Shown here one piece after another: positions 1-5,817 of a DNA stretch of 7,160 nucleotides. Made by a program: the position numbers and the translations under genes. The stretch lies in contig JAQVYD010000068.1 of the NCBI GenBank assembly GCA_028709105.1, positions 1-7,160 on the forward strand, in the 5' to 3' direction. Source of the DNA: Clostridia bacterium (GTDB taxonomy: Bacteria; Bacillota; Peptococcia; DRI-13; DTU073). The notes under the pieces were generated by a model. That model was not told the DNA's origin. It made no database searches and was given only the letters and a program-made list of their open reading frames with translations. How positions within the stretch are numbered: position 1 is the first letter of the stretch; each line of letters opens with the position of its first letter.

Positions 1-5
1 TTTTC

Positions 6-767
6 TCAAGGACATAATTCTTTTTCCGCTAACGCCAAGTCGCTAAGTTTATCCACATCAATGCCTATTTCCGGATAAGGCGAGATTACGGCAACGCCTT
101 TCACGCCACTCAACAACTTAGAAACCTCTTTTTCCGCCTCTTGGAGCGACAGCTGTCTCAGCAAATAAACCAGCAACAACCTCCAACCAAGATGGGCCGC
201 CAAAGCAAGAGGCTTTTTTCTTAAACGTATCAATTCTTCAGCTTCTTGCGCACATTTTTCCACAATCTGCGGTTTGACCAATAACAAATTTCCCCCGGTA
301 AAGACGCCCTCTTTTAAATAGACGTAAGTCCTTTTTACGCCCGGATATTTATGTTCATTAACCTCCCGGCTAATGAGCGGATAAAAAAAATCACCCTCTA
401 AACCCTGACAAGTTTGCCAGAAATGATTAACCGCTTCTGCCGTCAGGAGCGGCAAATCACCGGTCACAACCAGAATTCGCTGCGGCTCAGAAGAGAGCAA
501 CCGGAAAGCCTGCAAAAAACTTTGCAGCGTGGTCACCCCATTTTTAATAATCTTCACTGCCGGGGATTGCCCGTAAATTTCTTTTAATTCTTGGGGCGGT
601 CCGGCGATAATAATCTCTTTAATATATGCCGAACTTTGCAAGGCCTCAACCACATATTCCACCATATAACGATTACCGATGCGGATTAAAGCATCTTCCA
701 CAAGCCGGCCTTGTTTTTCGCCTAGTTCAGGCTTAAGCCCTCCCGCCAAAACAAGAGCTGTTGTCAT
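6..767 (-). CDS. MobA-like nucleotidyltransferase (NTP_transf_3 type), function unknown
   Basis: The 253-aa protein has a GT-A/Rossmann-like nucleotidyltransferase fold, seen in the N-terminal nucleotide-binding motif ALVLAGG (residues 4-10), the segment ALIRIGNRYMVEYVVEAL (26-43), the metal-binding TGDLPLL (102-108, Asp104) and the late acidic motif IDVDKLSDL (236-244, Asp237/Asp239), which resembles the second metal site of MobA-like enzymes. Such enzymes transfer a nucleotide from an NTP to a phosphorylated acceptor or cofactor in the cytosol; the acceptor cannot be told here. The usual R-x-G-x-x-K signature after LAGG is not recognisable (residues 11-25 are divergent), so it is unlikely to be canonical MobA, IspD or GlmU. 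An in-frame ATG at 785 would add six residues, but the ATG at 767 is preferred because GAGGGG lies 6 nt before it and the protein then starts directly with the first beta strand. It follows the GntR gene by 31 bp and probably shares its transcript. The fold is secure, the substrate is not. Confidence 0.85.
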   Translation of the reverse strand: MTTALVLAGGLKPELGEKQGRLVEDALIRIGNRYMVEYVVEALQSSAYIKEIIIAGPPQELKEIYGQSPAVKIIKNGVTTLQSFLQAFRLLSSEPQRILVVTGDLPLLTAEAVNHFWQTCQGLEGDFFYPLISREVNEHKYPGVKRTYVYLKEGVFTGGNLLLVKPQIVEKCAQEAEELIRLRKKPLALAAHLGWRLLLVYLLRQLSLQEAEKEVSKLLSGVKGVAVISPYPEIGIDVDKLSDLALAEKELCP

Positions 768-773
768 CTGCTT

Positions 774-779
774 CCCCTC
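774..779 (-). promoter_or_regulatory. Ribosome binding site GAGGGG for the nucleotidyltransferase
   Basis: GAGGGG read on the minus strand ends 6 nt before the ATG at 767-765. It lies inside the six-codon extension that a start at 785 would require, and the sequence before 785 has no comparable purine-rich site. It therefore decides the start in favour of 767. Confidence 0.7.
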
Positions 780-798
780 AATCATCTACAATACTTGT

Positions 799-1476
799 TC
801 ACTTATTGCCCAAAAGTTCGAGCATCGCCTGTTCGGCATGTTCAATATGCTCCTGTCCCAACCTCTGAGCCAACTCTACATCACGTTGGGAAATAGCTTC
901 CACTATCCCCTGATGTTCTAATAAACTATTTTTCTTTCTCCCCGGCAAAGTAATCGAGGTAGAGCGTAAACGATACACCTGTTCCTTCAAATTGCTGATT
1001 AAACTTAAAATCTTTTCATTACGGGTAGCTTTATAAATAAGTTCATGCAAACCAATATCTGTCCTCACCGTAAGCAAGATATCTTCATGATAAAGATAAT
1101 CATTTTCTTCAAAGAGATACCGCTCCATTTCTTCTATTTCACTCCTGGCCGCTCTTTCCGCGGCTAAACCGCAAGCCAAAGACTCTAAAACAGCTCGGAT
1201 TTCATAAACCTCATGGACATCCTTAAAAGACATTTCCGAAACATAGGCACCTTTACGCGGAATAACAATAACAAAACCTTCCAATTCCAACTTACGGATA
1301 GCCTCACGGACCGGAGTACGACTTACCCCCATTTCCTCCGCCAGTTGATTCTCCATCAAACGATCACCTGATTTTAAAGCACCTTTAATAATTGCTTCCC
1401 GTATCGTTTCAAAAACCACATCACGTAAAGGTTTAAAATTGTCCAGCTTCACCGTATTCAAATGTCTTTCATTCAT
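799..1476 (-). CDS. GntR-family transcriptional regulator, FadR/FCD subfamily
   Basis: The 225-aa length is typical of FCD-type GntR regulators, dimeric cytosolic repressors or activators that respond to small organic acids or other metabolites. The N-terminal winged helix spans roughly residues 15-80, with the helix-turn-helix around LAEEMGVSRTPVREAIRKLE (45-64) and the wing at PRKGAYVS (73-80). The C-terminal all-helical FCD domain (about 88-220) keeps the full set of likely metal/ligand residues: Asp140 and His144 in TDIGLHELI, His188 in LLEHQGIVEAI and His210 in GQEHIEHA. The ATG at 1476 overlaps the end of ispE by 8 bp and has AGGAAGG 10 nt upstream, so translation is probably coupled to ispE. 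No catabolic or transport gene that would reveal the effector lies beside it; the nearest possible targets are ispE, the downstream nucleotidyltransferase, or itself. Family assignment is firm; ligand and regulon are unknown. Confidence 0.93.
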   Translation of the reverse strand: MNERHLNTVKLDNFKPLRDVVFETIREAIIKGALKSGDRLMENQLAEEMGVSRTPVREAIRKLELEGFVIVIPRKGAYVSEMSFKDVHEVYEIRAVLESLACGLAAERAARSEIEEMERYLFEENDYLYHEDILLTVRTDIGLHELIYKATRNEKILSLISNLKEQVYRLRSTSITLPGRKKNSLLEHQGIVEAISQRDVELAQRLGQEHIEHAEQAMLELLGNK

Positions 1477-2362
1477 CCATCATCATCCTTCCTCTAAGAT
1501 CCTCGCTGTTGATTGTACGCACAACCCCCACCTGCCAATCCGGCTTATGAAAGGAAGAGGCCAATTGCTCTGCTTCCCTTTTCGTGTTCATAAAAGCCAA
1601 AAGAGAAGGTCCGCTGCCGGACATCATCACTTTTTCTGCACCTAATTCAGCTATTTCTTGTGCCCAGATTTTTAATTGAGGATACAAAGCAAAAGTAGAA
1701 TACTCTAAGACATTCCCCAGATAAGAATAGATTAACTGTTTATTACCAGCTCGCAAGCCTTGTAAAACCTTACTTAATTCTGGTCTTTGTGCAATCTTCA
1801 CCTGAGCAAGATGGGCATAAACCTCCTTCGTCGAAACACTAAAAGGAGGTTTTAGTAAAACCAACCACATTTCCGGGCAAGGGCAACAAGGACTAAGCCT
1901 CTCCCCTCTCCCCCTACCGATTGCCGTTAGCGGCTCAAGACAAAACGTGACATCAGAACCTAACCTTGCCCCATAATGACCTAACTCTTCCCTAGATAAA
2001 TCAAGCTGATATAAACGATTGAGTCCTGCTAAAACCGCGGCGGCATCGGCACTTCCTCCCGCCAAACCGGCAGCAAGAGGAATCCTTTTCGTTAAATGAA
2101 TCTTCACCCCGGAGATTTGCGAAAAACGCTCTTTTAATAGTTGAACCGCCTGATAGGCAAGATTTTCAGGACCAGTACTTAGAGCAGGGGAATCACAGGT
2201 CAAAAGAATACCCTCGGCATCCTCTTTTTCCAGACAGACCTCATCATAAAGACTAATCCCCTGAAAAAGCGTTAAAATTTCGTGATACCCATCAGCCCTT
2301 TTCCCTAAAACGTCTAAGGTTAAATTAATTTTCCCATAAGCTTTACAGATAATCCTCCGCAT
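1469..2362 (-). CDS. ispE: 4-diphosphocytidyl-2-C-methyl-D-erythritol kinase
   Basis: IspE is a cytosolic GHMP-superfamily kinase that uses ATP to phosphorylate the 2-hydroxyl of CDP-methylerythritol in the MEP (non-mevalonate) route to isoprenoid precursors. The 297-aa protein shows the N-terminal KINLTLDVLGKRADGYHEI (11-29) with catalytic-type Lys11, the glycine-rich ATP loop PLAAGLAGGSADAA (95-108), GSDVTFCL (135-142) with catalytic-type Asp137, and the third GHMP motif MSGSGPS (247-253). All key residues are present and the length fits the family (about 280-300). The frame is open to a TTG at 2374, but AGGA lies only 2-3 nt before that codon; the ATG at 2362 gives the conventional MRRI...KINL start, though its own ribosome binding site is weak. 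It begins about 67 bp after typA, with a candidate promoter in between, and overlaps the GntR gene by 8 bp. In Bacillus the gene after ispE is purR; here it is an unrelated GntR-family gene. Confidence 0.96.
   Translation of the reverse strand: MRRIICKAYGKINLTLDVLGKRADGYHEILTLFQGISLYDEVCLEKEDAEGILLTCDSPALSTGPENLAYQAVQLLKERFSQISGVKIHLTKRIPLAAGLAGGSADAAAVLAGLNRLYQLDLSREELGHYGARLGSDVTFCLEPLTAIGRGRGERLSPCCPCPEMWLVLLKPPFSVSTKEVYAHLAQVKIAQRPELSKVLQGLRAGNKQLIYSYLGNVLEYSTFALYPQLKIWAQEIAELGAEKVMMSGSGPSLLAFMNTKREAEQLASSFHKPDWQVGVVRTINSEDLRGRMMMDE
1487..1493 (-). promoter_or_regulatory. Ribosome binding site AGGAAGG for the GntR gene, inside the ispE 3' end
   Basis: AGGAAGG on the minus strand lies 10 nt before the gntR ATG at 1476-1474. 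Two other ATG triplets between them (1486-1484 and 1483-1481) are in the ispE frame, where they encode Met residues of its tail, and not in the gntR frame. This supports 1476 as the start and a coupled ispE-gntR arrangement. Confidence 0.6.
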
Positions 2363-2404
2363 CTTTACATCCAATTCCTATTTTACTGAAGAGCTTTGCT
2401 TTTC

Positions 2405-2433
2405 ATTTTATCATTTCTATCTTTAACCTTCAA
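2405..2433 (-). promoter_or_regulatory. Candidate sigma-A promoter for ispE-gntR-nucleotidyltransferase
   Basis: On the minus strand a -35-like TTGAAG (2433-2428) is separated by exactly 17 bp from a -10-like TAAAAT (2410-2405). TG one base ahead of the -10 (TGATAAAAT) makes it an extended -10. The -35 overlaps the typA stop codon (2432-2430). The predicted transcription start near 2398 leaves a leader of about 35 nt before ispE. Support is by consensus match only; in AT-rich DNA such matches also arise by chance. Confidence 0.45.
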
Positions 2434-4256
2434 TCCGTAAAGACCTTCTTGTTTTTTTCATACCTAGCCCTTTCCCCTTTTTTCAGAACCTTCTTACGCA
2501 ACCTTAAAGCATGAGGGGTTACTTCTAGGTATTCATCATCCTCTAGATATTCAAGGGATTGTTCCAGAGAAAGAAAGCGCGGGGCCTTCAATTTTACTGT
2601 TTCATCTTTGACCGAGGAGCGCATATTCGTAAGCGCCTTTTCCTTACAAACATTAACCTCAATATCTTGTTCACGACTACTTTCGCCTACAATCATGCCC
2701 TCATAAACCTCTGCTCCGGACGTGAGGAAAAGTGTGCCCCTGCCTTCAGCAGACAACAAACCATACGTTCTGGCTACCCCAGTTTCCCAAGCAATCAGCA
2801 CGCCGTTTTGGCGACGATTGATTTCGCCCCGATATGGTTGATAATCCGCAAAGCTATGATACATCAGACCATAACCACGCGTATCTGTAAGGAATTCCGT
2901 TCTAAAACCTACCAGTCCCCGTGCCGGAATAGAATACTCCAAACGTGTCCGCCCCCCGAGATGCACCATATTCAAAAGGTCACCTTTACGGCTCCCTAAT
3001 TTCTCCATCACCGAGCCCACACTATCTTCAGGTAGATCCAACACTAAATACTCAAAAGGTTCATAAATTGTCTCTTTCTCTCGTTTTAAAATCACCCGCG
3101 GCTTGGAAACCTGAAATTCCAGACCTTCCCGCCGCATCGTTTCAATTAAAATCGCCAGATGCAGTTCGCCGCGGCCAGAGACAAGAAAAACCTCCGGACT
3201 ATCCGTATCTTCAACGCGCAAAGCCACATCTGTTTCCATTTCCCGCTTCAACCTGGCACCTAGTTTTCTAGAAGTAACCGGGTCCCCATCTTTACCTGAA
3301 AAAGGTGAATCATTAACCAAAAAACTCATCTGTAAAGTAGGCTCATCAATTTTCAAGAAAGGCAACGGTTCAGGATGGGCGACATCACAAATGGTCTCTC
3401 CGACAAAGATATCACCGAGTCCACTTACGGCGACAATCTCTCCCACGTGTCCCTCGCTAATTTCTACCCTCTTCAGACCCTGAAAACCGAAAAGCTTACT
3501 AATCCGCCAGTTTTCCTTACTCCCATCTCTTTTGGTTACCGTCACCTGCATCCCATTTCTGATGACCCCCCGATTGACCCGTCCAATAGCCACCCGACCA
3601 AGATAATCATTATAATCCAAAAGACTGACCTGCATCTGCAGAGGTCCGGCAATATCCCCACGAGGAGCAGGGATCTGCCGAATAATGGCTTCAAAAAGAG
3701 GTGTGAAGTTTTCACCCCGCTGCCTGGGAGCCAAGGAAGCCCATCCTTCAAGAGATGACACATAAATTACGGGGAAATCCAAGCCTGCCTCACTAACCCC
3801 CAAATCAATAAACAAATCTAACACTTCATCAACAACTTCTAAGGGGCGGGCATTTTCTCGATCCATCTTATTGACAACAACCAGAGGAACTAAATTTTGT
3901 TCCAAGGCTTTTTTCAGAACAAACCTCGTTTGCGGCATACAACCTTCAAAAGCATCCACAACCAATAAGACACCCTCTACCATTTTCATAATCCGCTCCA
4001 CTTCACCGCCAAAATCGGCATGACCCGGTGTATCCACAATATTGATTGTATAGCCGGCATACTGGATAGACGTATTTTTAGCTAAAATAGTGATCCCCTT
4101 TTCCCGTTCCAAATCACTAGAATCGAGAACCCTCTCCAGCACCTGTTCATTATCTCTAAAGACACCTGCCTGTTCCAATAACTGATCAACAAGTGAGGTT
4201 TTACCATGATCAACATGGGCGATAATCGCGATATTACGAATGTTTGTGCACTGCAC
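2430..4256 (-). CDS. typA: Translational GTPase TypA/BipA
   Basis: TypA/BipA is a ribosome-binding GTPase of the EF-G/LepA class that supports 50S subunit assembly and growth under stress such as cold. The 608-aa length matches the family. The G domain carries G1 AHVDHGKT (13-20), the switch I/G2 region EREKGIT (50-56), G3 DTPGH (75-79), G4 NKMD (129-132) and G5-like SSLEG (167-171). A beta-barrel domain II follows (about 200-300), then EF-G-like domains III and V and the TypA-specific C-terminal domain (about 480-608, with GVARTYGLLSAEGRGTLF). All GTPase motifs are intact. The start is GTG at 4256, with AAGGAGG 9 nt upstream. It lies about 95 bp after trkH with its own candidate promoter, so it is probably transcribed at least partly independently. 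EF-G, LepA and TetM-type proteins are excluded by the NIRNIAIIAHVDHGKT start, the length and the C-terminal domain. Confidence 0.97.
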   Translation of the reverse strand: MQCTNIRNIAIIAHVDHGKTSLVDQLLEQAGVFRDNEQVLERVLDSSDLEREKGITILAKNTSIQYAGYTINIVDTPGHADFGGEVERIMKMVEGVLLVVDAFEGCMPQTRFVLKKALEQNLVPLVVVNKMDRENARPLEVVDEVLDLFIDLGVSEAGLDFPVIYVSSLEGWASLAPRQRGENFTPLFEAIIRQIPAPRGDIAGPLQMQVSLLDYNDYLGRVAIGRVNRGVIRNGMQVTVTKRDGSKENWRISKLFGFQGLKRVEISEGHVGEIVAVSGLGDIFVGETICDVAHPEPLPFLKIDEPTLQMSFLVNDSPFSGKDGDPVTSRKLGARLKREMETDVALRVEDTDSPEVFLVSGRGELHLAILIETMRREGLEFQVSKPRVILKREKETIYEPFEYLVLDLPEDSVGSVMEKLGSRKGDLLNMVHLGGRTRLEYSIPARGLVGFRTEFLTDTRGYGLMYHSFADYQPYRGEINRRQNGVLIAWETGVARTYGLLSAEGRGTLFLTSGAEVYEGMIVGESSREQDIEVNVCKEKALTNMRSSVKDETVKLKAPRFLSLEQSLEYLEDDEYLEVTPHALRLRKKVLKKGERARYEKNKKVFTD

Positions 4257-4265
4257 TAATGTTTG

Positions 4266-4272
4266 CCTCCTT
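4266..4272 (-). promoter_or_regulatory. Strong ribosome binding site AAGGAGG of typA (GTG start)
   Basis: AAGGAGG on the minus strand ends 9 nt before the GTG at 4256-4254. No in-frame ATG lies at a workable distance from it, so this site fixes a GTG start for typA. Confidence 0.85.
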
Positions 4273-4314
4273 AAGTAAAAGCAAGAATAATTCCCTAAAA
4301 AAAGCTACCCAATA

Positions 4315-4343
4315 ATTTTATATCTTCTAAAAGAGAAAAGCAA
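4315..4343 (-). promoter_or_regulatory. Candidate sigma-A promoter upstream of typA
   Basis: In the 95-bp gap after trkH, minus-strand TTGCTT (4343-4338) and TAAAAT (4320-4315) are separated by 17 bp; an overlapping TATAAA offers a shifted -10 with a shorter 15-bp spacer. The -10 is good but the -35 matches only the TTG of the consensus. The predicted leader of about 50 nt runs through GGGTAGC followed by a T run to the typA ribosome binding site. I see no convincing hairpin in this gap, so trkH transcripts may read through. Confidence 0.4.
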
Positions 4344-4351
4344 ATGCAACG

Positions 4352-5803
4352 CTAGCCTTTACGCCAAAAAGAAGGTAGGAAAAGAACCAGCACCGTATAA
4401 AGCTCCAGCCTCCCCAAAAACATTAAAAAAGAAAGAAAATATTTTCCTGCAGCGGGGAGAAAACTATAATTCTGAGTAGGTCCTGCCATGGCTAAGCCAG
4501 GTCCTACATTACCTAGAGTAGTGACTACCGAAGTAAAAGCAGTCACTAAATCAAGTCCCCCCAAAGTCATAAAAATAGTCCCTAAAGAAACAATCACCAG
4601 ATAGAGGAAAAAGAACTGCAAAATATTAACCACATTCTCCTGAGAAATACTTTTGCCATCGATCTTCAAATCTAAAATAGCCCGCGGGTGTAAAGTGCGC
4701 TGCAATTCCAGTTTGGCTTCTTTAATTAAAACTAAAAGACGGGCAACCTTAATCGCCCCGCCGGTAGAACCGGCACAACCACCTATAAACATCAGCACAA
4801 CCAAAATCGTTTGCGTAAAATAAGGCCATTGAGCAAAATCAGCCGTACCGTATCCCGTCGTAGTGATAATGGAGACAACCTGAAAAGCCGCTTGCCGGAT
4901 AGACTCCCCCAAAGCATTGCCGCCGCCGGGGTAAATACCGCAAGTCACCAAAAAAATGGCCAGCACCACAAAAAAACTATACAGCTTAAATTCGCTGTTA
5001 CGTGCATATACCTCTAATTTTTTTGTCCGAAAAACCTGGTAATACAAAGCAAAATTGGCTCCCGCCAAAAACATAAAGATCGTAATAACCCATTGAATCC
5101 CGACATTGTTATAATACCCGATACTGGCATTTTTAGTGGAAAACCCTCCCGTCGCCACCGTCCCAAAAGTATGGCACAAAGCATCAAAAAAAGGCATTCC
5201 CAACACGTATAAAAGGGCCGTCTCCACCATGGTCATGATCAGATAAATAGACCATAAAATTTTCGCCGTTTCACTAATCCGCGGTTTCAGCTTTTTTGCC
5301 AGGCTTCCCCCCGGGGCTTCGGCTTGAAACATCTGCATCCCCCCTATGCCCACAGAAGGGAAAAGGGCAACAAACAAAACAATAATTCCCATCCCACCGA
5401 GCCAATGGGTTAAGCTGCGCCAAAACAAAATCCCATGGGGAAGAGCCTCAATGTCTGTTAAGACAGTAGCCCCCGTAGTCGTGAAACCGGACATCGTTTC
5501 AAAAAAAGCATCGGCAAAAGAAGAAAAAACGCCGGCAAAAAGATAAGGCAAAGAACCAAAAAAAGAGGCTAAAAGCCACCCTAAAGTGACAATACAAAAG
5601 ACCTCTTTGTTCAGGAAATTACCTTCCAGCTTAGTTTTCTTATAACCAATTAAACCCACCAAAAAGGTAAGACTACTGGACAACAATAATGCATAAAAAT
5701 CAAAATCCCCATAATATAACGACCACAACAGGGGAAACACCATGGCTAAACCAATAAGCATGATAATTATGCTTAAAGCGAAAATAATCCTTTGATAATT
5801 CAT
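4352..5803 (-). CDS. trkH: Trk-type potassium uptake protein, membrane subunit
   Basis: TrkH is the polytopic membrane pore for K+ uptake in the SKT (Trk/Ktr/HKT) superfamily. The sequence is strongly hydrophobic throughout and shows the four pore-loop filter elements, each with its conserved glycine: TTTGAT (108-113, Gly111), TVATGGF (215-221, Gly219), TTTGYG (314-319, Gly317) and TTLGNVGPG (428-436, Gly431). Also present are the STGGAIKVAR element after the third repeat (346-355) and the C-terminal signature GRLELYTVLVLF (464-475). At 483 aa it matches TrkH/TrkG rather than the shorter KtrB. The frame extends to a GTG at 5812, which has AGGA 8 nt upstream, but the ATG at 5803 has AGGTG 6 nt upstream; both starts are possible and differ by three residues. 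The gene starts within 15 nt of the trkA stop, so the two are co-transcribed and probably translationally coupled. The last residues (FWRKG) are a normal end, with no truncation. Confidence 0.95.
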   Translation of the reverse strand: MNYQRIIFALSIIIMLIGLAMVFPLLWSLYYGDFDFYALLLSSSLTFLVGLIGYKKTKLEGNFLNKEVFCIVTLGWLLASFFGSLPYLFAGVFSSFADAFFETMSGFTTTGATVLTDIEALPHGILFWRSLTHWLGGMGIIVLFVALFPSVGIGGMQMFQAEAPGGSLAKKLKPRISETAKILWSIYLIMTMVETALLYVLGMPFFDALCHTFGTVATGGFSTKNASIGYYNNVGIQWVITIFMFLAGANFALYYQVFRTKKLEVYARNSEFKLYSFFVVLAIFLVTCGIYPGGGNALGESIRQAAFQVVSIITTTGYGTADFAQWPYFTQTILVVLMFIGGCAGSTGGAIKVARLLVLIKEAKLELQRTLHPRAILDLKIDGKSISQENVVNILQFFFLYLVIVSLGTIFMTLGGLDLVTAFTSVVTTLGNVGPGLAMAGPTQNYSFLPAAGKYFLSFLMFLGRLELYTVLVLFLPSFWRKG

Positions 5804-5809
5804 CAGCAA

Positions 5810-5814
5810 CACCT
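5810..5814 (-). promoter_or_regulatory. Ribosome binding site AGGTG for the trkH ATG start
   Basis: AGGTG on the minus strand lies 6 nt before the ATG at 5803-5801. The same bases include the alternative GTG start (5812-5810), which has its own AGGA at 5824-5821 inside the trkA 3' end. The sequence alone does not settle which is used. Confidence 0.5.
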
Positions 5815-5817
5815 ACA

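Noticed and set aside
768..785. Upstream ATG (785) as start of the nucleotidyltransferase
   Set aside because: It has no purine-rich site in front of it, and the six extra codons themselves contain the GAGGGG ribosome binding site of the better start at 767.
789..799. Inverted repeat ACAA-TAC-TTGT in the gap between gntR and the nucleotidyltransferase, considered as a GntR operator
   Set aside because: The arms are in the opposite order to the FadR-family consensus (TnGTnnnACnA) and are only 4 bp long, which is expected by chance.
2363..2374. TTG at 2374 as the ispE start
   Set aside because: The only AGGA ahead of it is 2-3 nt away, too close for initiation, and the extra residues precede the conserved IspE N-terminus; ATG at 2362 fits the family better, though its ribosome binding site is weak.
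3542..3763. 73-codon minus-strand frame within typA
   Set aside because: It is an alternative frame inside the typA coding sequence; typA is intact in its own frame and the small translation has no recognisable family.
4257..4351. Rho-independent terminator or riboswitch in the trkH-typA gap
   Set aside because: A T run follows GGGTAGC on the minus strand, but no preceding complementary stem exists. The GCATTTGC repeat has 3-bp arms only, and the gap is too short for a known riboswitch fold that I can recognise.
679..5546. Plus-strand open frames of 62-146 codons (for example 2559-2999, 2945-3271, 3375-3758, 4811-5017)
   Set aside because: They lie entirely or almost entirely antisense to well-identified minus-strand genes, lack recognisable domains and plausible ribosome binding sites, and read as low-complexity Pro/Ser/His-rich shadow translations.
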